From Onchocerca volvulus (taxonomy: Eukaryota; Nematoda; Chromadorea; Rhabditida; Onchocercidae): a stretch of DNA of 64,000 bases. Under the pieces are notes generated by a model, which was not told the origin of the DNA, searched no databases, and worked only from the letters and a program-made list of their open reading frames with translations. The stretch lies in contig HG738138.1 of NCBI GenBank assembly GCA_000499405.2, positions 19,011,753 through 19,075,752 on the forward strand, read 5' to 3'. Below are positions 12,666-32,987 of this stretch, one piece after another (positions within the stretch are counted from its first letter, which is position 1; the number at the start of each line of letters is the position of its first letter). Position numbers and translations under genes: made by a program.

Positions 12666-15600
12666 TTCGATGTCTCAAAATTAATGCATTAGCATGAAAC
12701 TAAATTAAATTTACATCAAAGTTAAACCGCGTAGTCATCACGGTTTGAGTAGTCCAGATTCGCTTTTGTCACAGAGACAAAAAGTGGGGAAAAGGTCATT
12801 CTGACATAGTTTAGCATAGGTCACAGGAAAAACACTGTCACACCAAGATTTTTACATTAATATCCCTCCTCTCTTGCTCTTTTATAATTTAAAAAGCGGG
12901 AAAATGGATACAGAGATGAAAAATACCATGCTCATTTGAGGGAGTGATACAAGTGATGGAGTTTACAGAGAGTTTTCACTATGGATTGGAAGCACGAGAA
13001 AATACTGATACTAATCGGAAGTTGATAGAAACAAGCATAATCTCGATAAATAGAAAATGTGAAAAGGATTCAGAAGTGAAAAGGATTCAGAAGATATTGC
13101 GGTCTCTCGTTCCGGAGAATTGCTAGCAGGATCTCTGTGAAACCATTCGGCTATTCGCTTTGAAGGAGCGAGCACTTGGTAGTAAGACCCTGAAGTATTA
13201 CCAACAAATGTCATTTATGATGTTGTCGTGAGAGTACCAACAAATGTCATTTATGATGTTGTCGTGAGAGTTTCTTAATATCTGGAAGAGGGTAGCGCTC
13301 TTCTGTTAATGGCATAATCAGTGAGCTAAAGATGTGGTCGTTGGTAAACTTATATAAAAATGAAAACGAAAAGTGAAAAAAAAGAACTGATTAAGAAGCA
13401 AAAGGAAAAAGTAAAAATAACCTTGTCTTAACCAACTAATTATACTAAGGACTACTTCCTTTTTTTCAACGAATAAACAATGTAAAAGTCTACAAATGCA
13501 TTATTCACATGTATGATTTTTCTCCCCAAGTTGTACATGAAACGACTCGTATCGGGAAGATTTGGAAAAGAGATTCTCTCTGAACAGTTGCTATTTTATT
13601 CATTTATTTGTCTGGGAAAAAGGAAAAGTAAAGTAAGTACTTGGATTCCGTCATCTGAATTACTTTAATAGCGAAGGAAAGAATTCCAAAAGTGACAATT
13701 TGGATTTAGCTGAGTGACTAGTCATGAAATGAATAATACAGTTAGTAGTTGGCAATCAGTCCGTCTGGACTTGATCCCTTTCCGATCCTTTTATTCTGAT
13801 ACTGTTATTACTGTCTTTTTAGCAGATTTTCTATCGAAAGAATATCATTCATGGTATTAAAGGTAAAAGATTCGTAATTCCACAAAAAAAATTGTATTGG
13901 AGGATGTGATTTCATTAGAAAGCACGGAAACAGTTATATCGACGGTTAGCAACTTCATAAACTAATTTGAATAATTTTTTATAATCGAATTCTAGAAATG
14001 TAAGAGATGAAAACTAAGATATTCTTTACCATCCAACATTTCAAAATGTACTTTTCCGTAAATGGTTGCAAATTGAATTTTTGTGATAGAAAGCGCAGAG
14101 GTGAATTAGTTTTCCAGTTATGAGACTTTTGTGACAGAATCGTGTTTACAGTTATGCACGAAGTAGCAATTAGTAACTTGAATCGAGAACATATTTCCGT
14201 CGATTCCATAGCGCTTTTTTTCCACTGCAGCTTCATGATTAAGATAATGATACATCGAGAATTCCGATTTCAGATTTCGAATAGTTTTTTTCATAAAAAT
14301 TAGGCATAAATATTTGGAAAATTTCCCCTTTCATCATCCAAAGAAATTTGAAGGCATTAAGCGAAATTGATTTATAACTTTTCCAAAAAGCAAAATTGGG
14401 ATCCAAATGTCAAGAGAGAAAGTCAAGAAGGAAAACAAAGTAAGGGAAGAAATTAAGAAAGATTGAGGGAAGACTGAGAGATTCAAGAAATACTGTTTCA
14501 TGTTGTATGAGAAATATACGATTCCATAAATATCAGAGAAATCAAATTAAGAAATGTCTCTTAGGATTGACAGTAATAGTATTCTGCCGAAGAAGAATAA
14601 AGATGATTTGAGCCATAAGTCTCGTAAGAAAACTTGTAAAAATATCCAGTAGTGTGCTACTGCCTGCAAACTAATAAAAGTAGAAACGATATGAGGAAGA
14701 AAGATTGTGTATTGATTCGTTCATGTAATGAATATTCCTTCTGGATCATGATTATTCTAGAAATTGGAATTGATTAAATTCTTGATAATTTGCTTCTTTT
14801 TACTTTCATCAAAGCAACTAAAACCTACTGCAATAGTAAGAACAGAATTATAAACCTAAAAAATTGCAACAGCTCGAAAAACAGATATCACTACTTTATA
14901 ATCAAATGATAATACCAGTAGAACTATGTAAAGACAAGGTAGACAAAAGCAAATGGATAGTATTTCATACTTCTATGTAATCATTGTGAATAATTAGCTA
15001 AGCAACTTATTTAATTAAGATACTCAAGTTCGAAGGATTTGTTTCGACCTGCAAAATTTTCACAACTTTGTATCTTTACCCTGACAAATTTTGCAAATTT
15101 TTTCTTTTATCGCAATTTATCTTACTATAACAAAGATTCTGTTAAATATATCTGTGAGATGGAATAAATATGTCTGAAAATGAATTTTATTGATATTTTC
15201 ACTGAAAATAACACGTAGTAACATAGACCGTTTCTATTTGAGTGGTCATCGCTTGTGAAATTAGTTTTTGAAAAAACATAAATTGCGATTGTTTGTAATT
15301 CGAAGTATTATTCTTGTTTTACAATTGAATGATAGCTCACCTAAAGTTCACAAATCAACAATTTTTTAATTAATTTCAAGACTGGATAGATTCGGTATTT
15401 ATCAGAACAAAAAAAAATTTGATCAAGTGCTTGTGACAATAATAGTGAGATTGACTAGTCGAATGCGTAATTCAGAATCAGAAGAAGTGAGGCAGCAGCA
15501 AATACAATAAACTAACGATGATGCGTGAAAATGATAATAATACGGTGGGATTACTGCTAAAATAAGATGCTTTTGGGAATTACCATGTTTTCTAAATGCA

Positions 15601-17007
15601 CTCTACTAAATCACTTCATTGATCGTTTGAAACTTTGAATTGCTTCGATATTGTGAGAATCATAAGAGAGAAGATTCAAACGAATTGTTGAGAAATTTTG
15701 TAAACGAGTCTTGTGAACTGATCTTAATTAAAAGAACTTGTTTTATAGGAAGAAATTAAAAATAGGTGCGCACAAGAGATTTAGATTAAAAACATATGAA
15801 TGAAAAGAAAATGAACCATATTCCTTTCATATCTGAAATATTTTAATATTTGAAGACAAGCTTAATTATTGAAAAGCAAATCCACGACCAGTAACCGAGA
15901 CTGATATCTAATTCAAGATCAATATGGTTCGTATGAAGAGATTAGTTATGATTTTAGAAGTCTTCATATGACTTTGAAATATAATTTGCGAGAACAATCA
16001 CGATGTCAGAAAAATACAGGGGATTCTTGAAATAAAAAGCGTCATTAACTTTATGTGTGAAATTATAAAGGAACCTGATACCAGATAGTAATAACAGTAC
16101 TTCACATAATCAACTAAGCAAATAAATTTGAAGCTATGTAATTCGTAGACTAACGCAAAATTGAAAATCATGAACTAAAAAATAATAAAAAGCAAATAAA
16201 ATCAGAAGAGTTAAGCAATCGGCAAAGAGAAGAAACATTCTAAAATCCTGAATCTTGCAATTCCATTATATTTTCCTGACTTATTACCTGTTCTCAAAAA
16301 GCAATTCCTTCAATCTTTATCTTTCTCCGATTTGGGAAAATCTCTTCAAATTTTAAAATTTTCAATATTTTATGTCTTGAACTAGATAAATTTCTCCATA
16401 AAACAAATCTTATACAAAAATAAGGAGAAAAGTAGACGACAAGAATCTGTTCCCTACAATTTCTCGGAAATTAAGGGATACACAGTCATTTATGCCAATA
16501 ATTTTTATAATTCCGAACAAAAATTTCCAAATTTCAGCCTCAAAATCTTTAATCTTTCAACTACAGCTCCGAAATACCAGTAGCTCCATAACTAAAGTGT
16601 GTCACATTCTAATATATCTAAAACAAATCATCTGGCGACAAGGTTCCATCATAGTAGCACTAAATTCCAAAATACCCAAAAGTTTTCCTAAATGATTGGA
16701 AAATGACGTACGTGATTTCTATGTCCTTCAAACTAAGACCAGTAAGAATCCATCTTGCTTTATGATGACTAATCACTTTCGAACTAATTTCTTCTTCTAG
16801 AATGCTAACACCTACAAATAAATTTGCAAATAAATAAGCTTTATTTCGAAGATTTATATAACAACACAATGAAAGAAAACAAGTGTCGATAAACGAAGAG
16901 ATGAAAATAGCGAAAGAAAAAACGACTTAATTACACAGTCATATCACAATAGAAACTAGAAATAGGAAAGTTGGTAACAAATGACATATAAATATTAATA
17001 TAATGAT
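12666..17007. other. 4.3-kb intergenic region
   Basis: Spacer between the divergent side of gamma-SNAP and the 3' end of SEC23. It holds the gamma-SNAP promoter, the second copy of a 21-bp direct repeat (12747-12767), a short tandem pair around 13071-13093 and a perfect 36-bp tandem duplication at 13200-13271. The open stretches at 12944-13126 (+) and 13011-13214 (-) overlap each other on opposite strands and have no family resemblance. Between 13300 and 17000 I see no exon-like segment, RNA gene or terminal repeat. Confidence 0.5.
13200..13271 (+). repeat. 36-bp perfect tandem duplication
   Basis: Two identical head-to-tail 36-bp units occupy 13200-13235 and 13236-13271; each begins ACCAACAAATGTCATTTATG and ends GTCGTGAGAGT. 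Perfect identity in otherwise non-coding DNA suggests a recent duplication. Confidence 0.9.
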
Positions 17008-22989
<5,982 letters not shown>

Positions 22990-24249
22990 TTCTTTTTCTT
23001 TTGAACTGTGTAATTAAAACATTTTTAAATTAAAATATGAGGGGTTATTTATATCTTATGCACATCGAAAGACGAAATTTCAAAATAATTACTAGATTCA
23101 GAAGAACTAGTAGACAGTTATTCAATCCAAGCAACATGACAAAATAGGACTTCCACAAGATCTCGAAATAGGATTGGCATATTTCGTCATATTCAGATGT
23201 CAAGTCATTTCATGTAATCTGCTAGCTGGATGATTTAAATCACTTAATTGTTCATTCGTCAACAAACAGCAATATTTCCACATATTATATCATATAATGC
23301 ATTACAACTGATATAAAAATGGAGTTACCAATGCAAATGTTCAACAATGTTCAAGTCGTAAAATCAAATTTTCATAAAAAATTAACACCAGAAATCGATG
23401 GAGTCATTCCCTCTGTATCTTTACTAAGTTTAAACATATCGAATAGCATTAATAACTGGTCGAGAATACATGTACTATTATGGAAGGAAAAGCCGAATCC
23501 TCGACAAAGTCTGTCCCCTTAATTAAGCTCACTTGTTCTATACATCATTTTTGAGAAACCAGGACTTCCAGACTATCCAAACCTTGACAGGTGTAACAAG
23601 GTGAGAATCATTCTGAAATACGGAAAATCTCCACGTGTACATTCGGGAAACGCGATATGCAACTTTGTAAACATATCATGGCAATTTTTATTCAAATTTA
23701 TTTAAGTCAATTTCCTATTCAAAAAGGAATAAATCAATTAGTGGGAGATCTTTAGCAGTCATATGAAAATTTAGCAAAATTATCAGTCATCCGTTAACTA
23801 AGAGAAAATACTACAATTTAGTCAAGTCGCGATAGAATCACATATAGAATAGCTGCAATGCATCCAAAAATGAAAAAGCTGATGCTAGCAATACAAACCA
23901 TCTTTTTTAAACCTAAATTCAATTCATTGTCTGGTAGGAAGAGTCAAGATTTCTGTTATTTCTTATTATTCCTTCTATTATTTCCTAATGTTTCTCTAAG
24001 ATTTTATGACACTGAAGTATGGTACAAAAAAATGTATATGTATATAAGATATAATTAGAATATGGGAAAGATATGACAGATATGAATAAATGCCTAAAAT
24101 TACTGCCAGAAAGGTAATTGTAAGATATTGTTAGAATAGCACTACTGGTCTATATATAAAATTATACTCTTAAAATATGATTAATCATAATATATGACCA
24201 CGAAATTTCATAGATAAGTCAACAAATAATGCCACATTTTTCTGAATGT

Positions 24250-24500
24250 CGTTGTCGTTTATTCTGTGCCTCTCCGCAGTGTTATTCTGCAACACAATTC
24301 CCGTACCCACCAAAACGATGATTCCGAATTTTTGGCCGAACGGAATGCGCGTATTTCATAGCGATGAGTAGTTTGGTACAGAGGCCGTAATTGTGGCCGG
24401 CGATGCATTTTAGATCATTTGGGTAGGAATGGCTAATGTGGTAGGTGTAGGTGGTGGTGGGTGGTGTGTTTCACGCTGGTAGCTGTTGCGATGTCTCGTA
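24250..24500 (+). promoter_or_regulatory. GC-richer putative promoter of the eS25 gene
   Basis: A 250-bp stretch with several CpG dinucleotides and G/T-rich repeats (GTAGGTGTAGGTGGTGGTGG) stands out from AT-rich surroundings about 300 bp upstream of the ribosomal protein start codon. Position and composition suggest a promoter; no specific factor site is claimed. Confidence 0.3.
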
Positions 24501-24763
24501 CTGTTCAGATAACGACTAGTTTTATCAATCATTTATTTTCATATCGCAGGAATCTATCATTGATTAGGTTTTTAGTTGGCATTTTGATTAAAACTTAAAA
24601 CTGAACTAAGATATGATATGAAAAATAATGAAGTAGTAATCATCATTTCACAGTTTTCCATAGTTTAAGTGATAGTTAAGTCATTGAACTGGGAAATTCC
24701 AAGTCTCCCAGCAATTAGAAGTAAATTACCATGAAGTATAGCGTTTTGTTTGAAGGACTGACT

Positions 24764-24783
24764 TTTCTATTTCGTTACTTCAG
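24764..24783 (+). promoter_or_regulatory. Probable spliced-leader (or 5'-UTR) acceptor of eS25
   Basis: The pyrimidine-rich TTTCTATTTCGTTACTTCAG ends 15 bases before the ATG at 24799. In nematodes such an acceptor close to the ATG is typical of SL1 trans-splicing. A cis intron in the 5' UTR would look the same from sequence alone. Confidence 0.5.
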
Positions 24784-24798
24784 AATTTTTGTACCATC

Positions 24799-26236
24799 AT
24801 GCCTCCAAAAACAGCAGCGAAAGCTGGTAAAGGTGGAAAAGGTGACTCGAAAGCTGTGGCAAAGGCGCCAAAAAAAAAGGAAGGTGGAGGAGGTGGTAAA
24901 GCCAAGAAAAAAAAGTGGTCCAAAGGAAAGGTTCGGGACAAATTAAACAATATGGTCCTTTTTGATAAAGCAACTTATGAAAAGCTGTATAAAGAAGTAT
25001 GTTTTTCTGATTCTGTTTCTTCCTAAGATATATTTTCTATTCTTTTAATTTATTTGCATAAATGGAACTCAATGTGTAAGGAATGTTAATGGATGAAAGA
25101 TGTAGAAGCACAATGAGATGTATGCTGCGAAAATTTTAAGCAACTCCACTAATCTCAGTTTGAGAAATTCGGTTAGGCAGACCATTCAGTGCCTCACATT
25201 ACATGATGGAATCTTCAAAGTGGCTTCGAGAATTCAATCTCTCGAGCAACGCTGTATGGAGCATCGAATAGTCTGCTTAAATTCCTACTTCCTAACACAA
25301 AGAAAACGAGTAAAAGCTTAGAAATTAAAGAAGTAGAAAAAATAAATAAAAAGGAGGCCGAAACTGTTTGATTATAGTGTTTTATAAGAAGTTGACTGAT
25401 ATCTCTTTGAATGTGGTATTTTTCAAAAATGCAGTGCTTTTTATGGAATCAGGTTGAGTTACTGAATAATGCTAAACTTAGATCTAAAATTTAGCACAAA
25501 CTATACTTTCCGAATGAATTTGAAAGTTGTGATGACTTTCCTCTCATTTTAATATCTGCTAGAATTGTTCGAGATACTCTTATTACAGGTTATTACGTAT
25601 AAGCTTATCACACCGTCAGTAGTTTCGGAAAGACTGAAGGTTCGAGCATCTTTAGCAAAGCAAGGACTTCGAGAACTTCTTGCAAAAGGTTTGTATTATG
25701 CTTGTTAGCGCAAGTATTTCAAGACAACTGTGAACACTAAAAATCCTTTTTGAAAAATCAGGGAAGGTTGCATGATACTTTTCCTTATCAAAAGTACGTA
25801 CTACGAACAAAGATTTTCGTGAAATTTATCTTGTATAAGCTTTTCACTTGCTTACAATATTTGCGGAATGCACAAGACGGTTTTCTCTGTGCACCAATCT
25901 TTTAATACATGACATTTTTATGAATTTTTTGCTGCTGCATAATGGTATGTGACTTCTATTAAGACTTCAGAAACACCGTTTTGAATTCTTGAATTTGTTG
26001 TTGGTCAAAGATACTATCACTTACTACTTTTTTCTACTGATTGATAAATTTTATCATGGCTGATCTCTTGTCCGATTCTAAAATATCACACCTGAGAATG
26101 AAATATTTTTCGCTTTTTGTGAAGATTCATATGAAATTGTCTTATATTTGTAGGAATGATCAAGTGTGTGGTACATCATGGTGGACAACTCGTCTACACA
26201 AGATGCACGAAAGCAGATGATACTATTGTTGAATAA
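24799..26236 (+). CDS. rps-25: Small-subunit ribosomal protein eS25 (RPS25)
   Basis: Component of the 40S head near the tRNA exit site. Three exons, 24799-24996, 25589-25688 and 26154-26236, give 126 aa with all phases matching. The N-terminus is the usual Lys/Gly/Ala-rich extension ([18 protein letters not shown]), followed by the winged-helix core: [48 protein letters not shown] and the final strand [12 protein letters not shown]. Length and order match eS25 throughout. The ATG follows a good acceptor by 15 bases, consistent with trans-splicing and a very short 5' UTR. Its neighbour upstream (SEC23) is divergent, so it has its own promoter. Confidence 0.97.
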
Positions 26237-26920
26237 TTTTTTTTTTTTTTGTTATTAGCTTTTTTTTGCCATAAAATTTCTCAACTGTTTGCATAGTAAC
26301 AACATTTATGGAGTGGGTCGCGCGGTGGAATACGTTGATTGCATATTTTAGACACGAACATATGTTCATCTCCTAAAAGATTGAGATGGTGCCAAATTGT
26401 ACTATGTAATTCATCTGTCTGTACAGTTAAAAACCGAAACTTGAAAACTCATTGCTTCAACAGCTATTCTCAAATCATGGATCATTCAGTGGACTAAGGC
26501 GATAAGAATAATCCCTCCAGTGGTATTGAGCTTATCGGAGACACTGCTGGAAGATGCCACCTTTTGATTTCATCTTTTTTGATTTAATTAGTTTATTTCC
26601 TTTTTGTCAGCTTGTAATTTAAGGCAGTCCAATTGATTCTGTGGAATATCGAGTTCAAGAATAATTTCAGACTTTTTTTTTTGTTATGCTTCTGATTCTG
26701 CTAAGTAGCTGTGCTAATCCTTGACATTTCATTTAAACATGATTTAAATGTAATTAGAAATGAACTAGATACAGAATTTTACAATCCGATAATTGGATGG
26801 CAACAAATATGAATTTGGCAGGAATATATTGTTAATATGTTGTTAAATTGGTCCAAAATTGTATTTTAGTTTCGCATTTTATACTTGCTTTGACATAACG
26901 ACACGTCCGAAATGTTGTTT
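26237..26920. other. 3' flank of eS25, nothing seen
   Basis: About 680 bp between the eS25 stop and the 3' end of the convergent unrecognised gene. T-rich immediately after the stop. No exon-like sequence or repeat found. Confidence 0.4.
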
Positions 26921-27525
26921 CTAACGTTTTTTATTGGTGTCCTTCAAATTTTCGTTCGTGGCTGCTATGTATTCCTGGAATGTATAGACCCTTAAATATT
27001 GCGGTTTATAAGTTTGTATTATAATCCACGAACGTTGTCGTGGTCTTCCAAAAGAACCGGTCTGCAGAAGAATCGGCGGACTTCAAGTCACGAGAAAACT
27101 TGCTTTGTATTTATCGCTGATGTATTCTCGAAGTTTTTCCGGAACTATGTTGGGAATTATTGCTTCAATCGGTAACGTGAAGTTCCAATCAATCTTTTTG
27201 AAGATTTTGTTTGACTTGAAAATTAGATAAGATTAATCATTTTGAGGAAACATTTTTTTCCTGTTGAGTTAAAGAAGATGAGCTAAAATGGATGAGCAAT
27301 ACCTTACTATTAATAGCTTAATTGCTGGTGTTCTGGACGAGTTCGGCTTTCACTTATCCTTTTTGGATTTTTTGATTCAAGGAATATAATTTGATAAAAG
27401 TACGCCTTACCTCTATCGCTTTAGCCTGAGCGAGTTGAAACTGCACTATTGCAGAGAGTATCTTCAAAAAATTTCTCTTTCCATATGTTTTGAAATTAAC
27501 TTTTGAGAATGTATAACAGCTCAAC
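26921..27525 (-). CDS. Unrecognised small gene, 3' part
   Basis: Three segments on the reverse strand behave like linked exons: about 27525-27411 (5' edge unresolved), 27214-27092 and 27061-26921 (TAG at 26921-26923). Phases are 0 at both junctions. The first ends in a strong donor GAG|GTAAGG and reads KRNFLKILSAIVQFQLAQAK; the second contains WNFTLPIEAIIPNIVPEKLR; the third reads GSFGRPRQRSWIIIQTYKPQ and ends ATNENLKDTNKKR. Residue content is far less biased towards F/L/K/N than chance ORFs in this DNA. The second acceptor is TTTTCAAG, similar to AAG acceptors used in the neighbouring ADH gene. The intron between the last two exons is only 30 bases, unusually short, and is the weakest point. 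No ATG or first exon was identified upstream, and I do not know the family. Confidence 0.4.
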
Positions 27526-27540
27526 AAACAATATAATCAG

Positions 27541-28885
27541 GTAAACTTAAACTAAATTAGAAGTAAAATGAAGCAAGGATCAAGTGAAGTGACAAAGTGG
27601 CAATCCAACCAGTCTATGAATTAACTATGCTAGCATGCTACATCACCAACCACTTTTTTAACACGAACCAGAACAAAAACGATGTGACCGGCTGATGACA
27701 TACTTCTGATTACAATGCAATGTTTTCCTCTTTATGTGCATTTATATATTTGTAAAGAAAGAGCACAGAATTCTGGTCTATTACGAACTGTTAAAAAATG
27801 ATTTGATTCGAAGTGTTTACTTCACATTTCAAACGTTTCAATCACTAAAATGTTTTTGTTGCACTCATATTCCACTGCATATGAAGAAAATATCATTAAA
27901 AAAGTGTAATTCATTCAGTTTAAATATTCGGTAAGAATCTTCATTGAAGCAGAGCAGAATGACAATTTCCAGGATTTTTTCCTTGCTGCGTGATATTTAT
28001 AAGATTGAACCTTCTTTTTTATTCTATCAAATATTAACAGTGGATAAATATATTTTAAAGGTAAGAAGAGCTGATAAATAAGTTCTGAATAGTAAACTGT
28101 AATATATGGGAGATAAAAATCGATATAATCACAGTAATTATTACTAATAATTAATATCTACTTCCTGAATCCGTAAAGATTTCCGAGATATATGGAAGAC
28201 TTATCGTGTTGCATAATGTGCAAAAACAAATAAAGGTGTTTATCTTCATCTTTTTAAGAAATATAGATGAATCTTTAGATATAGATGTTCATCTTTATCT
28301 TTTTAAGAAAGTATTATCGTTATTGTTAGCTTATATTCTACCACATTCTTCGCAATGGTTTTGTTGCTGGAAATGGCTCACTATCCCCATATTTATTTTT
28401 CATTTTTAAATTTTTTAGTTGTATTTAACCAAAACCAATTAGAAAAAGAGCAATTTCATGATAGGAATTGTTTCTTCAATAATTTGAAACTTTTCTTGCG
28501 TATTTTTCAAGATTTTTTCATTAATTATCAGAAAAGATTTCCACCCGTTATTATATCTATAACTCCGATTTCTCTCGTATAATCGAAACCTTAAAGTTGC
28601 ATGTGAAGAATGGCAGCCGAAGAGTTTTTCATTTTCAGTAGCGATTATCGTCAGAAACGGTATTTATCAATTATTTAATGCAAAGAGTGCTAAATGAATG
28701 ATGTAAAAGATACATACAGACATGGAAATTCATGAATCTCTCACTCAAAAAGGACAGAATAAACAATAAGACAGAAATTATAGCTGTTCGAAAGTGACGT
28801 GTGAAAATAATTTTAATGATCATAGTCAAATACGAACAATTAATGAAATATGAATGACAACGTAATACAGCATCGCTGGAATCTT
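27541..28885. other. Intergenic region, first exon of the small gene not found
   Basis: AT-rich spacer before the 3' end of the alcohol dehydrogenase gene. If the small reverse-strand gene is real, its first exon and promoter lie here, but I could not pick them out. Short imperfect direct repeats of a TTCATCTT...TTTTTAAGAAA pattern occur around 28240-28310. Confidence 0.4.
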
Positions 28886-32127
<3,242 letters not shown>

Positions 32128-32987
32128 GAACGCTTGAAATGTCTTCTAAAAGAATGTAACATGTAAAAACATCAAAACTCTATATCTACACAGATTTCTA
32201 GAATTGCTTTTTTTTTTTTGACTTTTTTTTTTTTTAGCGGTTCTTAGAAAATCCAAGCTCTTTTTCAGTGAATAAATTCGAATACCCGACTGTCGATACC
32301 ATACTATTTCTACCAGAATCGAATAAGTCCATTCACTTGCAACATTTGGATTATCGAACATTCAAAGCAACTCTCCCCATAGAAAATTTTTCCTTCTCTT
32401 CCAAATGATCAAATGACAAAATTTAAGTTTTCTATATCTATTTCTATATCTATGCCAATTTTTAAACACATATTGAGTCATACATCAAGATTAAATAACA
32501 GTTTAAAAGCAAACAGAGAAGCGATTTGAAACAAAAATAAATATAAAAATTTATATTGCCTAAGTGACCTAAATTAACCGAATTTTTCCTTAAAAAAAAT
32601 GTCCTAATGCGTGTTTCATTTTTCATCATAATTATAAAAAACATTCAGTGCATAGAAACGCATATTAAAATATGAAAGTGAGCGCCTCAAAATGCATTAT
32701 CCCTCATATCTTTTAATATTAGCAGCAAAAATTTAAAATATCTCAATAAAAATCGAATTAAAAATGAGCAATGAAATGAAATGATTTTCAATACCGATAG
32801 AAAACATTTTAATACCTTACAACTTATCTTACAATAAATGAAATTAGAATGAAAAATTGCTACAGTAACAACATAATATAGAATTCAGAAATGAAAAATC
32901 AGCATGATATATAGAAAAAACTAACAAATATTAGGCGAACTGTAAAACAACAAACAGAATTATGGAAGAGTGCTGTTAAGTCTGAAT
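32128..32987. other. Intergenic region between ADH and TRMT2A
   Basis: About 860 bp, AT-rich, with long A/T runs (32209-32235). It contains the ADH promoter and the TRMT2A 3' UTR. Both genes run leftwards; the gap is too wide to propose an operon with confidence. Nothing else seen. Confidence 0.5.

Larger units (their letters stand above)
22990..24798. other. Divergent intergenic region between SEC23 and eS25
   Basis: About 1.8 kb lying between two divergently transcribed housekeeping genes, so it should carry both promoters. The half next to SEC23 is AT-rich with no feature. Around 24250-24500 the sequence becomes clearly richer in G+C, with a G/T-rich run near 24430-24475. No supported ORF. 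Confidence 0.5.

Noticed and set aside
13011..13214. 67-codon reverse ORF with hydrophilic translation
   Set aside because: It overlaps an equally open frame on the opposite strand and runs into the tandem repeat; no acceptor, donor or family support.
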